64,000 bases of DNA from Persicaria tinctoria (Eukaryota > Streptophyta > Magnoliopsida > Caryophyllales > Polygonaceae), in NCBI GenBank assembly GCA_037127255.1, contig JBANSL010000013.1, positions 79,975,688-80,039,687 on the forward strand, in the 5' to 3' direction. Position 1 is the first letter of the stretch. Each line of letters begins with the position of its first letter. Of this stretch, positions 11,560 through 21,789 are shown in pieces. Both the position numbers and the translations under genes were made by a program. A model generated the notes under the pieces. It did not search any database. It had not been told where the DNA came from and worked only from the letters and a program-made list of their open reading frames with translations.

Positions 11560-13455
11560 AGTATATTCTATATATATAACTTTAATTCAGAAGATTTTGC
11601 TTACGTGTCAACTTTAGAATAGTTTTACTAATATTGACCAATTATTTTTTTTTCCTTTATTTTTTTTTATTTCACCTTTTTCTCTTATCTATATTCTATA
11701 TTAATCATCAATCAATCAATCAATCAATCAATATCAATCATCAATATCAATCAATATCAATCATCAATTCAATATCTATATCTATCTATATCTATCTATA
11801 TCTATATATATATAATATACTAAAACAGAGACCGCTGAAGCGACCTCGCTGCCACGGAATTTTCTGGATTAAACTGGATTATTTTTGCATACGTGGCATT
11901 TTCTGGATTAAAGTTGTATTATATTTTTGGGCCACATCAATAAATAAGTCAATATAGTTGGGTAAAAAACTTATCTTTTTAGATCAATAATCTATCTAAT
12001 ATTTGGTCAAAATTGAATATAATGTATCTACATATTAATTCTCTCTCCACATTTTATTTGGTCAAACTTATCTTTTAATTTTTTCTTTAAGCCATGTTTA
12101 TTAGCAAACCAATTTATCTTACGATGAGGTGATTCAATATACCTTTTTATATTTTTCACATATTTGATCAAATACTTCCATAAATTTAATTTAAAAAATC
12201 AATTATGCATATTGCAATCGAGTGAATTCAGCCTTTGTAATTTATACATTAAACACAATCTTCATATATTTCTTTATTATATAATAAATATAAACAATAG
12301 TTTCAAAGAACGGGATTATTTTTGCATACATGACATTTTCTGGATTAAAATGACATTATATTAAAACAGAGACCTGAAACGGCCTTTGATGCGATTTCGT
12401 ATCTATGGAATTTTCTGGATTAATACGGGATTATTTTTGCATACGTGGAATTTTCTGAATTAAAGTTGTATTATAAATAAGTCAATATAGTTAGGTGAAA
12501 AACTCATCTTTTTAAATCAAATAATCTATCCAATATAGCTTTATATCTTAATACTATTTTAATCTATATTTTTCAATTGATTTCTGTTTCAATATTATAA
12601 AATAAAATAATTAATGTAACACGTACACTTACACTAAAATTTAAAGCATATATTATAATAATATATCATTTGTTTTCACATGTATATATGTATATTGACG
12701 TACAAATATATTGTAATATTAAACTAAGTAATATTTTGACGTAATATATTTGCAAGGTAAAAAGTTGTATTTATATTCTGGGTACATATATTTTGACGTA
12801 ATATAATCATAACAAAATACATATATATCTCTATCTATATTCAATCAAATATATACAAAATTAAACAATCTTATCAAATTTATACATAATAAATACGTAC
12901 ATACTAAAACAATGTATATTTCTCTTTTTATTTTAACGGGCCATAAGATATTTAATTTGTGTACGTTTTTTTTAATACAACTATATTATACCTTTGCTCA
13001 ATTTTATTTATTAAAATTTAAAAAATCTTAAGTTTAATTTGATGAGTATAATTAAAAAAATATTACTTCTTAATCATGTAATATTTTCATATAATTAATC
13101 TAATAAAAAAAACCAAGAAAGCGGGATTATTTTTGCTTACGTGACATTTTCTGGATTAAAGTGGTATTATATTTCTGATCCACATCAATTAATAAACCAA
13201 TATAGTTGGATAACTGAAAGTAAATAACTGAAGCAAATGACAGAAAAGAAATTACAGAAGCAAAAGATATAAATAGAAAATACAATAATAAAAGATGGTT
13301 AATACACATCTTGGGTTTTTTTTTAAAAAAAATAGCCACATTATTAATATTCCGCATACATGTTATATTTCGGATTAATATGGTGTTATCTTTTTTAGCC
13401 ACATCTATCTATTTATATTATGTATATCTATATTTATATCTATATCTATCTATTA
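11560..13455 (+). mobile_element. Fragments of Helitron-like repeats
   Basis: Several copies of two terminal modules lie here. Module A (AACTTTAATTCAGAAGATTT... GCTTACGTGTCAAC) is at about 11578. Module B (ACTAAAACAGAGACC ... GGAATTTTCTGGATTAAA ... TTTTTGCATACGTGG) is at about 11819 and, degraded, at about 12360 and 13115. An ATCA/ATATCA simple repeat lies at 11703-11800. The same modules begin better-defined Helitrons at 13456 and 21793. These copies lack 3' ends and are taken as broken Helitrons. No gene was seen between them. Confidence 0.6.
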
Positions 13456-14424
13456 TCTATACTAAAACAGAGACTTGAAACGGCCTCGTGTGCGATTTCG
13501 CACCCATGGAATTTTCTGAATTAAAACGGGATTTTTTTTTGCTTACGTGTCATATTCTGGATTAAATTGGTATTATATTTTTTGGTCACATCAATTAATA
13601 AGCCAATAAGCAAAGGTCTGAAACGACATCTGGTGCGATTTCACATCCATTGACTTTTCTGGATTAAAACATGGTTATTTTTGCTTACGTGTCATATTCT
13701 GTATTAAAATGGTACTATATTTTTGGGCCACATCGATTAATAAGTCAATATTGAATCAAAAAAAAAAAAGTCAATATAGTTTGGTAAAAAACTAATCGTT
13801 TTATATCAAATTATTTATCTAATATTTGATCAATTATTCTACGTTTTAGATGTAATTGAATAAAATATTTGCTCAAATATTTTGTCACATAATGAACTAA
13901 TCTATCGACAATTGTGAAATTCTACTACTCGGCAAAGTGCCATGGAAGGAATTTCGAGTGATATATATTACTCCCTCCATTCCTTAATTTTGTTATTTTG
14001 AAATTTGCACATTTTTTTAGAAAGGTTGAATATATATAAAATATTAATTTTTTATTTAATCTTTTTTAATAATATTATACTTATTACTTATAAGTATGAA
14101 ATTATTTTAAAAAAAATTATTAAAAAAATGAATATTTTATATAGTTTTTAGTATTTTAAAAAACTTGCCTCAATAGTAAAATGTCAAATAAAAAAGAATG
14201 GAGGGAGTATATACTATATAGGTCAATTTAACTACGGTATATAACATTTGATTTTAAAGTATAATCTCTCCAATTGATTTTACTTTAATTTATTTTACAA
14301 TTGATTGAACGTTTAATTAAAATATTTCAAGCATAAAATTTAATAAATAATATTTCAAACAAATTCACATTATAAAATATATTTTATTAATCAAACGCGC
14401 AAACGCGCGGGTACCCGATACTAG
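13456..14424 (+). mobile_element. Non-autonomous Helitron, 969 bp
   Basis: The 5' end is A|TCTATACTAAAACAGAG at 13456. The 3' end has the hairpin CGCGCAAACGCGCG (14396-14409), a short spacer and CTAG|T at 14421-14424. The flanking A and T match Helitron target use. There is no Rep/helicase coding capacity. A second degraded copy of the 5' module occurs at about 13612, and a Stowaway-like MITE is inserted at 13971-14207. Confidence 0.72.
13971..14207. mobile_element. Stowaway-like MITE
   Basis: The terminal inverted repeats are CTCCCTCCATTC (13971) and GAATGGAGGGAG (ending 14207), with TA on both sides. The element is AT-rich, about 237 bp, and has no coding capacity. This fits Tc1/mariner-derived Stowaway MITEs. 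Confidence 0.85.
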
Positions 14425-15316
14425 TAAAATACTAAAACAGAGACCGCTGGAGCGACCTCATGGCCACGGAATTTTCTGGATTAAACGGGATTATTTTTGC
14501 ATGCGTGACATTTTCTGGATTAAAGCGGTATTATATTTCTGGCCCACATCAATTAATAAACAAATATAGTTAGCCAACAACTTATCTTTTTACATAATTT
14601 ATTCAATATAAACTTATAACTTATATTTTAATTAGATTATGTGATTGAGATATTTCTTAATCAGTTTTTTTTAATAAATATTCAACCTAAAAATTTGTCG
14701 TTTAGATCTATCGATTATTATTCAATTTTAGTGGATAAGTTTATGCATGTTTATAAATATGTTAAATAAACGTTTTATTTATAGGCATGGTATCTAATTT
14801 AAAATTATAGTTCCTATATCAATCTAACTAGAGAATAATAAAATATTATTTTTATTCATACGTTTTAATAATTTTTTAATATATAAATTTGTTTCGATAT
14901 TTTTTAATGGTTAATTGTAAAAATTGAGCAAACAAGGTTAGATTAAAATTTGGTAGTCACGTGCCTAAATATTATTAATAAAAATAACATAATAATTTGA
15001 TAGATATGTTAACATTATTCTATGATTTTGTGTATTTTTTATTTTTATCTTAAAAAAATTCCAAGGTTTTGATTTATTTATTTAAGAAAATTTTAAGTAT
15101 ATTAATTTTATTCAAACATAATTTATTTATCTATTTTATATATATTGTATATTGATATGAACTAAACATACTATTAGTTTAGTTTATTTTTATTAAAAGA
15201 TCGAAAGATTTCAACCAAACTATATATTATAACCTATAAATTTTAAAAAGGAAATATAAATTAAATATCATATTATTTATTAAGAAACCGCGCAAAGTCG
15301 CGGGCCACGATACTAG
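14425..15316 (+). mobile_element. Non-autonomous Helitron directly abutting the previous one
   Basis: Module B (TACTAAAACAGAGACC) starts at 14430, a few bases after the preceding CTAG. The 3' end has the hairpin CCGCGCAAAGTCGCGG (15288-15303) and CTAG|T at 15313-15316. The 5' TC is not evident, so the exact start between 14425 and 14430 is uncertain. The interior is AT-rich and non-coding. Confidence 0.65.
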
Positions 15317-15998
15317 TATAATACTAAAACAGAGGCGTTGAAATATTATGTGGCGGGCTCTGTGCAATTTGCTTACGTGTCTTTTTCTGGTGTATTCTGA
15401 AGGTTTTTTTTTACATGTCGATTAATGAATGCCCAATCAATTTAATCCATGTCATACAACTGGTTAATCAATTTATCTGTGTGTAATTTCAATCAATTTT
15501 ATATATTTTATGTTAAAAAGATCTTCAATTTAAGCCATTTTTTTTATATTCATTAAATAAAAGTCTATCATTTTTGTTTATCACTATTAAATTTATTTTA
15601 CCTTGATTATTTTCCACGATCTTTTTACACTTCATATCTTAGTTAAGATTCTTACCGATATAATCAATTTAAAAGTTAAATTTCCACCAAAAAAAATTAA
15701 AAGATAAATATTCACTTGAATAGTACGTAACCATGACTAATTTGATAAGACTTGATAAAGTTAAAATTCTTTTGTTCATATATAATAGTACGTTTTTTTT
15801 TCTCCCAAAATCTATCTTAAATGTAAAAATATTATGCTCTGCTTATCGTTATATATGTGTACTAATTACCTTTCTTAAAAATCTAGATTAACTTACTCAA
15901 CACTAAACTTTTGATATTTTAAATTATATGTTAATCCATCTCATCTTAAATAATAATATACATATATATATTGTTATACGTAACTTTGCAAATTTATA

Positions 15999-16628
15999 CT
16001 CCCTCCGTTCTAAAATACATGACCTTTTAGCATTTTGCACAAGTTTTAATAAAACACTTTACTTTAAAAAAAACATCATCATTACACTAACTTTTACATA
16101 AATTTTATTATTTTTTAACACCCACTGCACATTTTAATCAATCAAATTATTTTAAAAATTCAACAGCACATAAACCAATACAAATCATTATAACTTCCTA
16201 CCCAGAAAACATAAGACCATCCACAATGGTGGTGTGCAAATGTGCAAATGTGTATTTTTTAGACATTTTTTAACTCCATTGGTTGTTTTGGATGTGTGCA
16301 AATGTGCACATTTGAGCATGTGATGTGCAAATTTGAGCACACCATCTCCCCCATGTGCAAATACTTTTACAAAAAGCAAGACAATTTCATTGGTTTATTT
16401 TTTTATAATTTTATTTTTCTTTTTGTTTTATATGAATTGTGTTTCAAGGGTGTGTAAAAAATGCACATTTTACCAATGGAGCAAATTGCTAAAAAGTGAT
16501 GTGTATTTTTACACATCATGTGCAAATGTGTACATTTTGCACAAAACCATTGTGGATGGTCTAAAAGACCATCTATTGTTGGACAAAATTTCACCTCTAA
16601 AAACCCATTTATTGTTGGACGGAGGAAG
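15999..16628. mobile_element. Stowaway-like MITE, split by inner MITE
   Basis: The left end is CTCCCTCCGTTC (about 16000) with a preceding TA. The right end is GGACGGAGG at about 16617. Between them a second MITE has inserted at 16213-16561. The right edge is slightly decayed (GAAG where GAG is expected), and the Copia element inserted beside it, with target duplication GAAGT overlapping this edge. Confidence 0.6.
16213..16561. mobile_element. Tourist/Harbinger-like MITE
   Basis: The terminal inverted repeats GACCATCCACAATGG (16213) and CCATTGTGGATGGTC (ending about 16561) are perfect. TAA flanks both sides (ACATAA|GACC and GGTC|TAAAAG), the 3-bp target duplication typical of PIF/Harbinger. 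The interior is rich in TGTGCAAAT repeats. No coding capacity. Confidence 0.75.
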
Positions 16629-16629
16629 T
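16625..16629. repeat. Copia target site duplication (left)
   Basis: GAAGT directly left of the LTR at 16630 equals GAAGT at 21562-21566 directly right of the other LTR. This is the expected 5-bp Copia duplication. Confidence 0.9.
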
Positions 16630-16767
16630 TGTGAGATCATGAGATTGATTGTAATGTCCTCCTTGAGGGTTTCCATTCATTGATATAACATATATATAGG
16701 TTACAAGGTATTGGGCCTTAACGGGCTTTCAGCCCACTATACAATAGGAGACCTATGTAATCTATCA
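16630..16767 (-). repeat. Copia 3' LTR (minus-strand element)
   Basis: 138 bp, TG...CA ends. The stop codon of the polyprotein (16765-16767) lies at its edge, so pol reads to the LTR boundary. Confidence 0.93.
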
Positions 16768-19700
16768 AACCCCCGCAGTCGAAACGGGAGGGGTCCGTAC
16801 AGTGAGACTGGAACGAAAATCAATGAATAACTGTCTAGGTAAACCCTTGGTGAATATATCAGCGTACTGATAAGAGGACGGGACATGTAGAACGCGGACA
16901 TGTCCAATGGCAACCTTGTCCCTGACGAAGTGGAGATCAAGCTCAATGTGCTTCGTGCGTTGATGTTGGACTGGGTTGCTAGCCAGGTAGACGGCGGAGA
17001 CGTTGTCAGTGTAGACCAGAGTGGCCTTCTGTAAGGGGCATCGTAGCTCAAGCAGGAGATTGCAGAGCCAAGAGCACTCAGAGACAACGTTGGCAACACC
17101 CCTGTATTCGGCTTCAGCGCTGGGGCGAGACACGACGGACTGACGCTTGGCTGACCAAGACACAAGAGTGTCATTGAGGAAGACACAATAACCAGACGTG
17201 GAGCGACGTGTGTCTGGACAACCACCCCAATCCGCATCAGTGTATGCCACAAGATCAAGCTTAGAGGAAGGAGTGATGGTGGTGCCGAGCTCGAGGGTGC
17301 CGCTGATGTACCGAATGATCCGCTTCAAAGCCTGAAAATGAGGTTCCCTAGGGGCATGCATGAACAAGCAGATCTGCTGGACGGCGTAACTGATATCAGG
17401 CCTGGTGAAAGTGAGATACTGAAGAGCACCAGCGAGGCTCCTGTACAGTGTTGGATCATCAACCAAAGGACCAGAATGAGCACTGAGCTTGTTGGATGTA
17501 TCGACTAGGGTTGCGACGGGATTGCAGTTGACCATCTTAGCACGAGCAACAATCTCAGCAGCATACTTACTCTGTGAGAGAAACAGACCAGACACATGCC
17601 GCTGAACGGCAACTCCCAAGAAGTAAGACAGCGGACCCAGATCAGACATGGCGAATTCCGCACTCAACCTCGAGATGATGGACCTTCGAAGAGCATCAGA
17701 AGAGGCTGTGAGAATGATGTCGTCTACATAGAGCAGCAGGAAAGCCAAGTCCGAGCCTCTGCGATAGATAAACAAAGACGTATCCGATCGGCTGCCAGTG
17801 AAACCCAAGCGGAGCAGATGAGACGCAAACCGCTGGAACCATGCCCGTGGAGCCTGTTTCAGACCATACAGAGAGCGCTTGAGGAGACAGACATGCTGTG
17901 GACGCTCAGCATCAGCAAACCCCGGAGGCTGAAACATGTAAACCGTCTCATTCAGATGACCATGCAGAAAGGCGTTCTTGACATCCAGCTGATGGATGCC
18001 CCAGTTGCGGGACAGAGCCAGACTTAGGACCACTCGGATAGTGGCAGGCTTGACCACAGGGCTGAAGGTCTCATCACAATCTATACCGGCCTGTTGAGAT
18101 CTACCGTTAACCACCAGACGGGCCTTGTAGCGCTCCAAAGTCCCATCAGAGCGGAACTTGTGATGGAAGAGCCACATACAGCGAATGACGTTCGCCTCAG
18201 GAGGGCGAGGCACAAGAACCCAAGTACCATTCTTCGTAAGGGCCCTGTATTCGTCGAGCATAGCCGCCTGCCAATTCGGGTCTAGGAGGGCTGTTTTGTG
18301 GGAGGTGGGAATGGGGGAGAGGGAGGTCTGGGTGGAGGCAGAGGGTGAAAGGGAGTCGGGAAAGATGGGGGCAGACGCGGGCACGCCAGTAGGGGCCGCG
18401 GGCACGCCAGCTTGGGGCGCGGGCACGCCAGCGTGGGGCGCGGGCGCGCCAGCGTGGGGCGCGGGCGCGCCAGCACGGGACGCGGGCGCGCCATCTTGGG
18501 GCGCGGGCGCGCGGAGGGGGGGCGTGGATGTTGGTGGAGGGGATGTGGGGTGTATAGCGGGGTGATGGTCGGTGGTCATGGAGACGATCTGTCGTGGTCT
18601 GAAGACACCGGAGACGCTGCGGGTGTGAGGTCTGGTGGTGGGGGGTGGCAAGGGAGGTGGGGGAGGGGGAGACGCAGGAGCACCGGGAGAGCTCTGGGGA
18701 AGAATGAAGTGAGGAAATGGGGACTCAGACTCTGGCGACGACACAGGGGGTGTGGGAGACGCGAAGGGAAATCGCGACTCATCAAAGGTGACATAGCGAG
18801 AGAGAATGATCCTGTGAGTCTTGATATCGAGGCAAATATAACCGCGATGATCAGACGGGTAGCCAAGAAAGACACAAGGGGTAGAGCGAGAGTGAAGCTT
18901 GTGGGGGGCGGTGGATGCTTGATTGGGAAAGCACAAGCAACCAAATGTATGAAGGTGATCATATATGGGCAAAGTGGAATACAGTGCCTGAAACGGTGAG
19001 CGATGGTTGAGGGTGGTGGAAGGGAGAATGTTGAGGAGGTAGCAAGTGGTGGCCAAGGCGTAAGGCCAATAAGGGAGGGGAATGGATGCGTGGAAGAGAA
19101 GAGTGCGCATCATATTGGTGATGGTGCGGATGATTCGTTCGGCTTTGCCATTTTGTTGCGAGGTGTAGGGGCAGGATAAGCGATAGGAGATCCCATTGGT
19201 ATTAAAGAAAGTGTGAAAATCTTTATTGTCAAATTCACGGCCATTGTCGCATTGGAAACACTTGACAGGGGTGTGAAACTGTGTTTTGATGTAAGCATGG
19301 AATTTGGCAAAGATAGGGAACACTTGAGATTTAAAGTGCAAAGGGAAAACCCATAAGAAGTGTGTAAAATCATCCAGAAACAAAAGGTAATACTTATGAC
19401 CCTCCTTGCTAGGCACAGGAGATGTCCAAATATCACTATGAATAATATCAAAAGGTGCGAAAGTAGCGTTTAAAGAACGCTGAAACGGAAGTCTGGCATG
19501 CTTGCCTAACTGACAAGACGAACAAAAACTAGAGCGATGCTCTTTATTACAAGTGACAAGACTCTTAGAACGAAGTAAATCTAAAACTGCAGGACTGGGA
19601 TGACCAAGACGAGCATGCCAAAGACTGGATGATGAAGCCGAGAGGGCGACTGGACTTGACGGGCTGGATGGTGAAGGCGACGACACAGGATAGAGTTCCC

Positions 19701-20697
19701 CAGTGCTAATACATCTCAGGCGAGTAACCCCCGTATTAAGATCCTTCACAGAGAAACCAAACGGATCAAACTCAAGAGAAACATCATTGTTAGTGGTAAA
19801 CCGACGGACATAGATAAGGTTTTTGACAAGTTTGGGGGCAATAAGGACATTGTTTAGGTGCAAAGGAGTGGTAGGGGTTGGTAGTGTGGTGTGGCCAATG
19901 CCCGAAGTAGCAAGGCGACCACCGTTGCCAACGATAATAGAATGAGCAGGACCCTTAAAAGAAAGAGATGAGAGAGTACCTAAGGAATTCGTCATATGAG
20001 AGGTAGCGCCAGTGTCCATGTACCAAGAGCCGTCAGGAGGTGTCAGCTGCATGGAAGAGAAGGCGTTGTGCACATCAGTCGGGTATGCCTGATCGGACGA
20101 TGGACGGGGAGCAGGACCCAACAAGCCCTGCTGGCGGTTGGGATATGGGGAAGGTCCACGAAACGACGCACCGGGGTAGCCATAGGGCATCCAAGGAGGG
20201 TAGCCAGGGTTGGGGTACCAAGAGGGGTGGCGGTTATTGTGTTGCTGCGGGCGCCAGGTGCTGCGGCCGCCGTGGCCTCTGCCGCGGCCGCGGCCGCGCC
20301 CGCCGCTGCGGCCGCCGCCTCTAGGTCCTTGCTGATCGTTGGTGCGGCCAGGCTGGAGGGCGAGTTGCTCGATGATGTCACTGGATGAGACCAACACCGT
20401 CTTGTCTTTGGCGGCGTCGGTTGTCTGACGGTGAAGGCGAGTCTCCTCCAGGATCAGTTGAGACCGGGTCTTCTCGAATGTAGGGAGAGGCTCTGTCTGC
20501 TGAATATGAGTAGCAGCAGCGTTGTATTCAGAAGGGAAACCAGAGAGAACCTGAAGAACCAGACGGGTGGCACTGGGTTTGGAGTCGACAGCGTCGAGCT
20601 GATCAAGCCAGGGTCTTGATGTGCTGACAGTAGGCAGAGATCGACGGAAAGGAGGAAAGCTTGCAACTTGAGAATTCGTGCTCGAGATAGACAGCAC
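16765..20697 (-). CDS. Copia gag-pol polyprotein, pol part
   Basis: A 1310-codon open frame (minus). Order by residue: rest of gag with an RG-rich box (about 125-146) but no visible CCHC zinc knuckle; protease DTGATSH at about 228-234; GAG_pre-integrase HHCC region about 360-405; integrase D422, D484, E520 (D-D-35-E); a Pro-rich linker with repeated APAPHAG units (about 735-780); reverse transcriptase with YVDD at 990-993; RNase H with YTDADWGG (about 1152) and SAEAEYRG (about 1203). All catalytic residues that I can place are present. The first ~34 residues of the open frame are out-of-frame sequence: the true join to gag is at about 20605. Confidence 0.93.
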   Translation of the reverse strand: MLSISSTNSQVASFPPFRRSLPTVSTSRPWLDQLDAVDSKPSATRLVLQVLSGFPSEYNAAATHIQQTEPLPTFEKTRSQLILEETRLHRQTTDAAKDKTVLVSSSDIIEQLALQPGRTNDQQGPRGGGRSGGRGRGRGRGHGGRSTWRPQQHNNRHPSWYPNPGYPPWMPYGYPGASFRGPSPYPNRQQGLLGPAPRPSSDQAYPTDVHNAFSSMQLTPPDGSWYMDTGATSHMTNSLGTLSSLSFKGPAHSIIVGNGGRLATSGIGHTTLPTPTTPLHLNNVLIAPKLVKNLIYVRRFTTNNDVSLEFDPFGFSVKDLNTGVTRLRCISTGELYPVSSPSPSSPSSPVALSASSSSLWHARLGHPSPAVLDLLRSKSLVTCNKEHRSSFCSSCQLGKHARLPFQRSLNATFAPFDIIHSDIWTSPVPSKEGHKYYLLFLDDFTHFLWVFPLHFKSQVFPIFAKFHAYIKTQFHTPVKCFQCDNGREFDNKDFHTFFNTNGISYRLSCPYTSQQNGKAERIIRTITNMMRTLLFHASIPLPYWPYALATTCYLLNILPSTTLNHRSPFQALYSTLPIYDHLHTFGCLCFPNQASTAPHKLHSRSTPCVFLGYPSDHRGYICLDIKTHRIILSRYVTFDESRFPFASPTPPVSSPESESPFPHFILPQSSPGAPASPPPPPPLPPPTTRPHTRSVSGVFRPRQIVSMTTDHHPAIHPTSPPPTSTPPLRAPAPQDGAPASRAGAPAPHAGAPAPHAGVPAPQAGVPAAPTGVPASAPIFPDSLSPSASTQTSLSPIPTSHKTALLDPNWQAAMLDEYRALTKNGTWVLVPRPPEANVIRCMWLFHHKFRSDGTLERYKARLVVNGRSQQAGIDCDETFSPVVKPATIRVVLSLALSRNWGIHQLDVKNAFLHGHLNETVYMFQPPGFADAERPQHVCLLKRSLYGLKQAPRAWFQRFASHLLRLGFTGSRSDTSLFIYRRGSDLAFLLLYVDDIILTASSDALRRSIISRLSAEFAMSDLGPLSYFLGVAVQRHVSGLFLSQSKYAAEIVARAKMVNCNPVATLVDTSNKLSAHSGPLVDDPTLYRSLAGALQYLTFTRPDISYAVQQICLFMHAPREPHFQALKRIIRYISGTLELGTTITPSSKLDLVAYTDADWGGCPDTRRSTSGYCVFLNDTLVSWSAKRQSVVSRPSAEAEYRGVANVVSECSWLCNLLLELRCPLQKATLVYTDNVSAVYLASNPVQHQRTKHIELDLHFVRDKVAIGHVRVLHVPSSYQYADIFTKGLPRQLFIDFRSSLTVRTPPVSTAGV
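18360..18510. repeat. GC-rich minisatellite in Copia linker
   Basis: Tandem units of about 21-24 bp around GCGCGGGC(A/G)CGCCAGC. On the coding strand they give GAPAPHA/GVPAPQA peptide repeats between integrase and reverse transcriptase. The variation is in register with codons, so the repeat expanded without breaking the frame. Confidence 0.85.
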
Positions 20698-21058
20698 GGG
20701 TGGACTTGTTGTCTTGAAAGAGATCCTGAAGTTTCTTCCAAGCTTTCAAGGCATTGTCTTTGGGGTCAAGGATAGTGGTCAATAGATCTTTTGAGATGGT
20801 GTTAAAGATCCATTGAAGAACAATGGTGTCAAGTTGAGCGAAGAGATCGTCGTCTTCGCTTGTAGGGCGGTTAGCGGAGGAGTCAATGTGGTGGAGGACT
20901 TTATGAGCCTTAACATGGGTCGTGAAGAGGTGCGACCACATGGTGTAGGTACTGGACTCATGATCAAGAATGATAGGGATGCAATTTTTGATGTTGGAGA
21001 TGGTTAGGGCGGAATGGTAGGGCGGCTTAATAGGGTCGGTAGATTGTGGGTTAGCCAT
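20603..21058 (-). CDS. Copia gag N-terminal part, frameshifted from pol
   Basis: Starts MANPQSTDPIKPPYHSAL and shows the UBN2-type gag pattern (MWSHLFTTHVKAHKVLHHID; AWKKLQDLFQDNKSTRAVYL). The frame reads to IKTLA and then TGA. The pol frame resumes with DQLDAVDSK, so a single base (one of the A's at plus 20605-20606) breaks what was one gag-pol frame. The start ATG is at 21056-21058. Gag forms the virus-like particle in the family. Confidence 0.88.
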   Translation of the reverse strand: MANPQSTDPIKPPYHSALTISNIKNCIPIILDHESSTYTMWSHLFTTHVKAHKVLHHIDSSANRPTSEDDDLFAQLDTIVLQWIFNTISKDLLTTILDPKDNALKAWKKLQDLFQDNKSTRAVYLEHEFSSCKLSSFPSISAYCQHIKTLA

Positions 21059-21094
21059 GGGGACGAGAAGAGAAGGCTAAGGTCGGCGTGGAGA

Positions 21095-21350
21095 GGGAGA
21101 AGGGTTGGTGACGCGGGCGCGCTGAGGGTGACGCGGGCGCGCTGAGGGAGACGCGGGCGCGCTGAAGGCGACGCGGGCGCGCCTGGGGACGACGGAGGAA
21201 AAAGGGTGGCGGCACAAGGGGGAGGTGGCGAACTGATCTCGGCTAGGGGTGGCCGAGAGGGGTGAGGGGCGGCCGAAGGAGGGGGGAGACTGATCTCGGC
21301 TAGGGGTGGCCGAGAGGGATGAGGGGCGGCCGAAGGAGGCACAAGGGGGA
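21095..21350. repeat. Tandem repeats in Copia 5' leader
   Basis: Two arrays: ACGCGGGCGCGCTGAGGG-like units repeated four times (about 21113-21185), and a ~60-bp unit containing GATCTCGGCTAGGGGTGG repeated twice (about 21234-21345). Both lie between the primer-binding site and gag. The first array shares the GCGGGCGCGC core with the linker minisatellite. Confidence 0.8.
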
Positions 21351-21400
21351 GGGGCGGCTAGGGTTTTAGAATAAGGGGAAAGAGAAAAATTTGGGTCTTT

Positions 21401-21421
21401 GGATCTTAGGTTGTGATACCA
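21401..21421 (-). promoter_or_regulatory. Copia primer-binding site
   Basis: The minus strand immediately after the 5' LTR reads TGGTATCACAACC, close to the TGGTATCAGAGC form complementary to initiator Met-tRNA 3' ends. Confidence 0.75.
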
Positions 21422-21561
21422 TGTGAGATCATGAGATTGATTGTAATGTCCTCCTTGAGGGTTTCCATTCATTGATATAAAACATATATATAGGTTACAA
21501 GGTATTGGGCCTTAACGGGCTTTCAACCCACTATACAATAGGAGACCTATGTAATCTATCA
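21422..21561 (-). repeat. Copia 5' LTR (minus-strand element)
   Basis: 140 bp, near-identical partner of 16630-16767, followed by the target duplication GAAGT at 21562-21566. Confidence 0.93.
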
Positions 21562-21789
21562 GAAGTAATAAACATATATAGTTTTTGTGATCTTACTCTC
21601 CGCATTTTTTTTGTGAAGTCCCCAATAGCAATTTTAGTAAACTATAATCTATTGTGAATTCAAATGATCACATACAATTAGATCCATTATTCATATTTTA
21701 TATAATTTTTGTGATCTTACATAATTTGTGTATGAATAAAAATAATAGTCATATAAAAAAACCGCGAAGATCGCGGGCGATAAAACTAG

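Larger units (their letters stand above)
16630..21561 (-). mobile_element. Full-length Ty1/copia retrotransposon
   Basis: Complete element with LTRs 16630-16767 (138 bp) and 21422-21561 (140 bp). They begin TGTGAGATC and end ATCTATCA on the plus strand, and are near identical apart from a 2-nt indel and a few substitutions. Transcription is on the minus strand. The primer-binding site just inside the right LTR reads TGGTATCACAACC, close to the initiator-Met tRNA site usual in plant Copia. The other side has the purine tract CTGCGGGGGTTTG at about 16765-16777. Order gag-protease-integrase-RT-RNase H, 4.93 kb with target duplication GAAGT. The high LTR identity implies recent insertion, but gag-pol is split by one frameshift. 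Confidence 0.95.
15317..21789 (+). mobile_element. Helitron-bounded block with nested insertions
   Basis: The left end is again module-B-like (TACTAAAACAGAGGCG at about 15321), immediately after the previous CTAG. The right end has hairpin ACCGCGAAGATCGCGG (21761-21776) and CTAG|T at 21786-21789. Inside lie a Stowaway-like MITE, a Tourist-like MITE and the full Copia element. Without them the host element would be about 0.9 kb. The pairing of these two ends is inferred. 15320-15998 is AT-rich with no gene. Confidence 0.5.

Noticed and set aside
11634..11957. 107-codon Tyr/Ile/Ser-rich open frame
   Set aside because: Produced by ATCA/TATC simple repeats in Helitron debris.
18185..18999. Open frames on the plus strand over the Copia linker
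   Set aside because: They are antisense shadows of the GC-rich repeat region of the polyprotein.
20043..20381. Ala-rich minus-strand open frame in gag
   Set aside because: Overlaps the real gag-pol frame over the RG-rich box. Composition artefact.
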